Shown here: positions 57,717 to 64,000 of the stretch, piece after piece
How the letters are laid out: each line of letters opens with the position of its first letter
Numbering within the stretch: the first letter of the stretch is position 1
NCBI GenBank assembly: GCA_963921425.1
Contig: OY992834.1
Location: 15,130,164 to 15,194,163, forward strand
DNA: 64,000 nt
Origin: Dryas octopetala
Taxonomy: Eukaryota; Streptophyta; Magnoliopsida; Rosales; Rosaceae
Direction: 5' to 3'
Made by a program: the position numbers and the translations under genes
The notes under the pieces: generated by a model
The model's database searches: none
Told to the model about the DNA's origin: nothing
The model's input: the letters and a program-made list of their open reading frames with translations, nothing else

Positions 57717-60510
57717 TGTAACGCCCCACAACCTCGAGCTCATGAAAATACTGAACATCAAACTGTTAAATCTGCTTTCTCTTACTTTTGAGCCATACAC
57801 AACAACATAAGTAAATATAATTCTATAAAAAACATTTCAACAAACCACTGAGTAAGAACAATTAAATAAATCTCTCTGGGTCCCACTGTCTCGTCTTCTC
57901 CCCACTGCTTCCTCAATAATTTCTTCAATTCCATACTCAATAAATAATCCACAATAAAATCCATAATTATTCAATTGCATAATAGTTCCATCACAAATCA
58001 TCCAAGCAACAAGATGAACCAAATTCCTCAAATTCACATTCTAATTAATATCCTCAACGCATAGACACTATCATTTCCGTCCTCACGATTCAAGCCTAGA
58101 CTTTACTAAGTCCTAGCAAACAAATGCAATACAAGCAACCAAACAACCATCTATCTAATTTCACACACTTCGTTTCATGGAAATCCTCCAGCTTTATAAC
58201 TACTTTCAAAAAAATCTCTTCTTTCAAAACCATTTTTTTACATCCCCTCAACCGTAAATCAAACTCTGAACTGAATTTATCTTTGAAATCTGATATCTCA
58301 AAATACTTATTCTTAAAACTCACATCATTCTCGTACCTGTACTGTAGAAAATGTCCTGGCCACAATCCCGCACTCGGGCAGGCTCAAATCCTAGCCATAA
58401 TCTCGCACATAGAGGTCATTCTGTAAGAGCAGACTCGTATCCTGGCCACAATCTCGTACGGAGGGGTCTCTCCGAACGAGCAGGCTCGTATCCTGGCCAC
58501 AATCTCGTACGGAGGGGTCTCTCCGAACGAGCAGGCTCGTATCCTGGCCACAATCTCGTACGGAGGGGTCTCTCCATACGAGCAGGCTCGTATCCTGGCC
58601 ACAATCTCGTACGGAGGGGTCTCTCCGAACGAGCAGGCTCGTATCCTAGCCACAATCTCGTACGGAGGGGTCTCGATCTCCATACGAGCAGGCTCGTATC
58701 CTGGCCACAATCTCGTACGGAGAGGTCTCTCCATACGAGCAGGCTCGTATCCTGGCCACAATCTCGTACGGAGGGGTCTCTCCGAACGAGCAGGCTCGAC
58801 CGGTCAACACGTGCATTTACACAGCAGCCTTTAAATATTCTTTTCTAAATTCTCCTTATCAAACCCACTCATCAAAAGGAGGTCTCTCCTCAAATCACAA
58901 CGTCTTAAACAACATTGTATAAATAATCAATCATAACCAAAATCCACTCATTGTTTACTCCGAACTACCCCGAAACCTTTCCGAGACTGATTCCTACTCA
59001 CGACCCTCCACTTGTTTGTCACTCAAATCATACCAATACTTTCTCAATACTCGATTCGATCAAATCGGTATAATAGTCACCTAATCATCATTTATTTACT
59101 TCTACAATGAACATTTCTTTCCTAATTCAGCCATTATCCTCAGGACAAACTCTAAAATTCCAAATTAATTCCTTAACCTCAGATCATCATCAATTCATTC
59201 TCATGATCCAAATCCTACCCTTAGCCTTCCTAACATAAAGCAACAAACACATAAAACAGACCATTCAATAATAGTACTCTACATTAAAATCCGATAAGTA
59301 TCATTTACAATTCAACTACGTAAAAGACCGAAATACCCTTCACAGTGCCATTGCTTGGATACCAAATCCGGCAGCATAACGGCATCGGGAATGAGATTTC
59401 CCGAGCCCGTGTACCTGTTAAGACCAGACAACCAACTTAAAAATATACATAATTCACAATTGGTCGTTTAATCGTCCAAAACGGGCGGCCGCCACCACAC
59501 ACGGTGGCTGCCCGGCTTATACAACACAGAAATTTCACAGAACTCACCAACAACCTCCAAGGATCTCATAGAAGTTCAATGTGGGCAAAAAGAGACATAC
59601 GGCCGCTGACCCGCCGCCACAAGTGGCGGAGGTAGCGGTGGCTGCGGCGGCATAATCTAAGAAACTGATTTTTCAACTAAAAATCAACCCAAATTCAACC
59701 TAGGCACTTCAATTGGATGAAAAACAACTCAGAAATCATTCAAGTGGGCTCAATTCAAGGCAAACCCGAAATGGGTACAAGCCCTAAAATTTCAAATCTT
59801 TAGATTCTCAAAATTGACACGCAATAACAAGGGGGAAAGAAGGCCCATACCTCGAGGATCATTTTTGACAACTTGACCGACGGCCAAATCTCACCGGAAA
59901 TGGCCGAAAACGGCGGTGGAAGCTGGCGGCCGACTTGGCTTCCCGAGCTCATTGCTCCGTCGTGGAGCATCATCGGAGCAGGAGGACACCACGGCTGAAC
60001 TCGCCGTGGTGAGGCGAACAAGACCCAGTGGGTCCGGCCACCCAAATCTAGCCGGAACAGTCAGATCGACGGCGAGGCTCAAATCGGGTCTAGACTGGGT
60101 TTCGGGTTTTCGGGGCTTTTCTGGGTTGAACGGAGGCCAGGGGTAGAGAGAGGAGAGGGCGGCGATGCTGGTGGGCCGAAAACCCAGCCCATCCGCCGCC
60201 GGACGCGCCGCCACGCGCCGGTGGCAGATCGGCGAGAGTGAGAGAGGGAGAGACACGCGGGAGAGGGAGAGGATCGGGGAGAGAGGAGAGAGAATGTCCA
60301 GAAATTTCTGGATTTGGGTATTTAAAACCCACTCCTACCAAATTACAAAATTGCCCTTCCCTTCAAATGCTCGTATCTTTCAAACTGTAGCTCCGATTGA
60401 CGCGTGCCGCGTGTCTACGAACTCGTAGGCTCGAGATCTATCAAACGGACCGAAGGTCAAAGACGAAAGTCTCTTAGCTTTAAAAGTCAACTTTGGGTCG
60501 GGTCGTTACA
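57717..60510 (-). mobile_element. Large solo LTR, 2.79 kb
   Basis: The element starts TGTAACGCCCC and ends GGGTCGTTACA, that is TG...CA with TGTAACG/CGTTACA inverted ends. It is flanked by a perfect 5-bp duplication TTATT (57712-57716, 60511-60515). On the minus strand it reads TGTAACGACCCGACCC, then a TATA-like TTTTAAATACCC (about 60320), then a CT-rich leader, as in the LTRs of plant Gypsy-type elements. No second LTR or internal domain is present, so recombination has left a solo LTR. It contains a 51-bp repeat array and a GC-rich part (59.5-60.3 kb) with long frames that are unlikely to be genes. Confidence 0.8.
58353..58803. repeat. 51-bp tandem array inside the solo LTR
   Basis: About eight copies of CAGGCTCGTATCCTGGCCAC + AATCTCGTACGGAGGGGTCT + CTCCGAACGAG, period 51 bp (starts at 58481, 58532, 58583, 58634, 58687, 58738; older copies to the left). 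ACGAGCAGGCTCGT in each unit can form a 6-bp hairpin. Middle copies are near identical and edge copies diverged. Because 51 is 17 codons, all frames stay open; this is not a protein repeat. Confidence 0.9.
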
Positions 60511-62202
60511 TTATTGAATTGGACTTTAAAAAAATAAAAAAACCCTTTTTTTTTTTTTTCCTTTCGCATTGAACAATTGTGCTAAACTACAAATAGAAAG
60601 CCCTTAATTAGGCCAGGCCTTATGCAAGCGCACATCACGCAAACCCCATGGCCAGCTCTGTAAAGAACACAATATTTCTGATAAGACACTAAAATGCTCC
60701 TAATGATAATACAAGATTAAACGATTTTTTATTTTTTTTATTTTTACACAGATAACCCTTAAGTAGGGTTTTAAAAATTAGACACTTTTAAATATTAAAC
60801 CACATTGCAAAACAACCCCAACATTTCAGTTCTTTTTGCTTCTTGTCAAAAGAAACTTTGTTAATAAGGAAAAAAAAAAAATATATATATATATATACAC
60901 GAAGATAATCACCCGCTGACCATAGAGCGGAAAATTCCCCACTCACCTAACCATCTGCTCACCACAACAAGAGGAATTCAATTATCGAGGCCATCTATTT
61001 TTTAAGTCTCTCTTCAAGGATTGTCATTGTAAAAAACAGCTAAATCGGTAATTATTTGGTCATCTAAATTTTACGTGCAAACAAATATAGTTTGTCTGAT
61101 AAAATTGAAATGATATAAAAAACAATTATGAGAAATATTTCATTTCATTTCTTTAGATTTAATTTTAAGCTCTTTGATTGGCCAAAAATTTTAAGCTCTT
61201 TGGGCTCTGATCTAAGAGAAAGTTGTTTGGGCAACACTAGAATTTTAGAAGCTCTTCAATGAGTTAGTGAGCCTTGGTGGCCCCTCCTTTGGCCCAATAT
61301 TGTTCATACACATTACGGATCAGTAGTGCATGTAGCATGTTTTGCACTATATTGGACTACAACATTCTAGGTATATAGACCAAACTCAGACCTCCTCTTT
61401 GTACATGCATGTATAGTTTTTTTCGGCTCTAAATAGTTGAGATCGAGCCACGTTCGTGCCCGTGTATTATCACTTGCACATGTTCAGGGCCATATGTATG
61501 CATATATAGGGAGGTTCAAATGAGGTATGGCTTCATTTTAGCAATAATGAAGTATGGTTTGTAGGACCCACTTTATATTATAATTTGATGATCATCTTTA
61601 CAAAAATTTTGAAAAATCATAAATTGTTTAACCATTTGATTAAATGATACTCATTTCAAGTGTTTACTAAAATCACTATGTTCGTCTATATATTCGATTA
61701 CAATTAGATGACTTAATAATTTCCATTTTGTCTAATTTTTTGTATGATTGATTCCATTTTGCCTTAATTAAATGAAGAAATACTATTTAGTTCGATGGAT
61801 CAATTTGATGAGGCAACTACCGATGCTCTTTCTAAAGAAGATGATGGATGTATATGGATGCACGAAGAAAATGAAGATGAAACCATGTTGTAAAAATTTC
61901 TTATCGTAAACGATGAGAAAGATTGAAAACATATCATTTATCAAATTAGTTTGAAGCCGAAGTTGCAGATTTGCAGAAATGGAGAGAAAAACTTGATGTT
62001 GAATTTGCAGATTTGCAGATACTTGATTTCAAAGTCTTAGTTGCAGATGATCAAATGAGATAAACAAGACGATGTACAAAACTGTTGTTCTTTACCTAAT
62101 ACTATCTTCGATAATATTTTAATTAATTCGTATTAATTATCTTAAACTATGGAGATAATATTAGCTAATATTAAAAAAAAATATCAAAGACAATTTATGT
62201 AT

Positions 62203-62204
<2 letters not shown>
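60511..62204. other. Intergenic, no gene seen
   Basis: AT-rich. An AT microsatellite lies at 60882-60897. Stretches near 61010-61080 and 61600-61750 contain GATCATC and GTAAAAAACAGCTAAATC-like text and may be old foldback-family copies. Nothing codes. Confidence 0.4.

Positions 62205-62252
<48 letters not shown>
62205..62252. repeat. (GA)24 microsatellite
   Basis: Uninterrupted GA dinucleotides over 48 bp, followed by purine-rich DNA. It is likely polymorphic. Confidence 0.97.
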
Positions 62253-62256
<4 letters not shown>

Positions 62257-62643
62257 AAGGGGTCCGAGGTTGGGGAGAGAGGGGGGCTGGGCTTATGGTT
62301 TTCTTGTTTTTCAATTTTTTTAAAAAAATTTTTAGGTTTATGTGGTTAGATTACACACGTTTTGAATTTTTTATTATTTTTATTTGGTAATTATAGCTCT
62401 AAATGAGTATGAATCATAGGATATTGTAAAGACACGTGACACACTATAATTAAAAAGTTAACAAAGTTAAGAAATTAAAGTGCTTAGGTGAGGATATATA
62501 TATATATCCAAATCCCGGCCTCCATCATTGTCTATTATTTTCAAATCTACCTCTGCAAATATATTTATGGGACGTGGATCCTTTGCTACTATTTTGAGTG
62601 CTAGGATCTGCATGAATTTTAATAAAAGCTAGGTTGCCACCTC
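62253..62643. other. Spacer before hAT-like element
   Basis: AT-rich. Nothing was recognised except a short AT repeat near 62496-62508. Confidence 0.4.
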
Positions 62644-62651
62644 ATTATAAC

Positions 62652-63766
62652 CAAGGAATAAAATTTCGAGTTTCGAGAAAATTTCGATAAAAATTTTAAT
62701 GGAAATTTAGAAGATTTTAAATTTCGACAAAAATTAGACGGAAATTACTATCAAAATACGGAAATTTTGAATGAAACTTTATCATATGCTTATTTAACAT
62801 ATTATCTAATAAATTGATAAAAAAATATTGAAGAAACCAAATTATATAGTAGGTTTCATATGATATAAGATGAATATAATGCACGCTGGAGACAAATACT
62901 GTTAAATAAAATTAGTATAATGAATAAATGAAATTAGTATATTATTTATACAATATAATTTATACACTAAACCCTATATATTTTATAATCTATATTCTAT
63001 ATTGTTTAGGATATGGTATATGATATTAGGGTTTAGGTATTTTAAATTATTTTTTATATAGAAATATATTAGAATTTACTAGTTTAGAGTTTAAAAACAA
63101 TTAAACGAAACTCCAAAACGGTCAAACGAAACCCCAAACCATTTTTTTTCTTTACAATTGCCCAAAGACCCCAAACCCCAATAAACCCTAAACCTTTTAA
63201 TTTTTTTCCTTCCTTTTTTTTTTTCTTCTTCTTCTTTTTCTTTTCTTTCCTTTCTTTTCCCCCGAGTCTCCACCATTTTTTCTTCTTCTTCATCCTCTCT
63301 CTTTCTCTCTGCATCTCCAATCCATCACCAACCCACCCTCACCCTCCTCTCTTTCTCCTTCATCTCCCCCTACCGTCGCCCCCTTGTCGCCCCCCTGTCG
63401 TCACCCCCATGTTGCGCCCATGCCAGCCTCTTTCTCCCCCCTACCACCCCCTCTTTCTCCCTCGATCTCCCCCCTGCCGCCCCTCCTCTTTCTCCTAAAA
63501 CCATCTCTTTCTCCCTCGATCTCCCCTTGCCGTCCCCTGCCACCGCCCCTTTTTTTCCCCCAAAACCATCTTTTTCTCCCAACACTCAGCCTTCTCTCCA
63601 AAAACCCAGCCTCCTCCCCAAAAACACAGCCTTCCAAAACCCAAAACCAGATCTCACCGTCGAAAATTTCACTGAAATTTCAATAATTTGAACGAAATTA
63701 TCCCGAAAATTTAACAAATATGGGTTTCGATTTCGACACCCCAAAAAATCGAAATTTAACACCTTG
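62652..63766. mobile_element. Non-autonomous hAT-like element, 1.1 kb
   Basis: CAAGGAATAAAATTTCGAG at 62652 and the reverse complement of the other end, CAAGGTGTTAAATTTCGAT, are terminal inverted repeats. ATTATAAC (62644-62651) and ATTATAAT (63767-63774) form an 8-bp duplication with one mismatch. CAAGG ends and an 8-bp duplication fit hAT. GAAATTT-rich subterminal blocks lie at both ends. The interior is AT-rich on the left and pyrimidine-rich on the right (63200-63640), where CTCTTTCTCCCTCGATCTCC repeats. No transposase is present. Confidence 0.7.
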
Positions 63767-63774
63767 ATTATAAT

Positions 63775-64000
63775 ACAATACACAATGGTTAAAGAATTAA
63801 CAAACCACTTATACTACTCAAAAGAAGGGAAAAAAAAAAGTTTTGACTAAGGATCGAAGACCCATTTCTGATTCTAAAATTTGGAAAACTAACTCATTTA
63901 GCTTTTATTAAAAACTTGTAATTTTTTTCTAAATTTTTTAAAATTTTGACTCTCGAGTAGTACTCAAGCTTCCTTCGATAAGTGTTCAAACCTTCCCGAA
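63775..64000. other. Window end, nothing recognised
   Basis: AT-rich DNA without gene or repeat signature. Confidence 0.4.

Noticed and set aside
58351..58848. 165-residue repeat protein, or a CRISPR-like array, in the 51-bp repeats
   Set aside because: Frames stay open only because the period is 17 codons; they are open on both strands. Units are contiguous without unique spacers and lie inside an LTR of a plant genome.
59800..60428. Overlapping GC-rich frames of 76-121 codons on both strands
   Set aside because: They are stop-poor because of GC content, lie inside the solo LTR, overlap one another in several frames and show no domain.
63084..63686. Lys/Glu-rich and Pro/Ser-rich frames near the right edge
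   Set aside because: Low-complexity translations of the pyrimidine-rich core of the hAT-like element.

Overview
This window is nuclear DNA from a flowering plant. It has spliced genes with GT-AG introns, AT-rich spacers and dense DNA transposons and MITEs. Recognisable proteins include an LRK10-type receptor kinase, a PETAL LOSS-type trihelix factor, an intronless ACA12/13-type calcium pump and a nuclear copy of mitochondrial rps14. The repeat flavour is compatible with a woody rosid, perhaps Rosaceae/Prunus, but that is inference from memory and not proven here. A 200-N assembly gap lies at 16520-16719.

Layout. (1) 1-16.5 kb is a nested transposon block. One CACTA terminus (1581) with GGGCGACGAA subterminal repeats is followed by a roughly 340-bp tandem array (2.2-3.36 kb) whose units are themselves foldbacks. 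A second CACTA element begins inside the fourth unit (3363). It carries a TNP2-type transposase gene (12763-9122, minus) and a TNPA-like Transposase_24 gene (8867-6289, minus). It also holds a broken, intron-containing fragment of a staphylococcal-like nuclease gene (4835-5987, plus) and other short exon-like pieces. (2) 17.2-18.8 kb has the kinase exon of an LRK10-like receptor kinase and a degenerate copy of its 3' end. (3) 20.3 kb has mitochondrial uS14 and 24.3-24.8 kb a small plastid-type membrane protein on the opposite strand. (4) 28.5-32.5 kb is a complete-ended but mutated PIF/Harbinger transposon, followed by two MITEs. (5) 35.1-37.8 kb is the two-exon trihelix factor. (6) 37.8-46.4 kb is mostly gene-free, with two LINE RNase H remnants. 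(7) 46.4-49.5 kb is the calcium pump, minus strand. (8) 50-64 kb is a second repeat block: a long-TIR element with another element nested in it, two solo LTRs, two hAT-like non-autonomous elements, minisatellites and microsatellites.

The likely functional host genes are the kinase (5' exon missing), uS14m, the plastid membrane protein, the trihelix factor and the calcium pump. They look unrelated, as is usual in plants. The most unusual structure is the left block: a satellite-like array built from a foldback MITE, hit by a CACTA transposon that carries a decayed host gene fragment and a duplicated internal exon. All motif calls were made by eye from the sequence; no database search was run.
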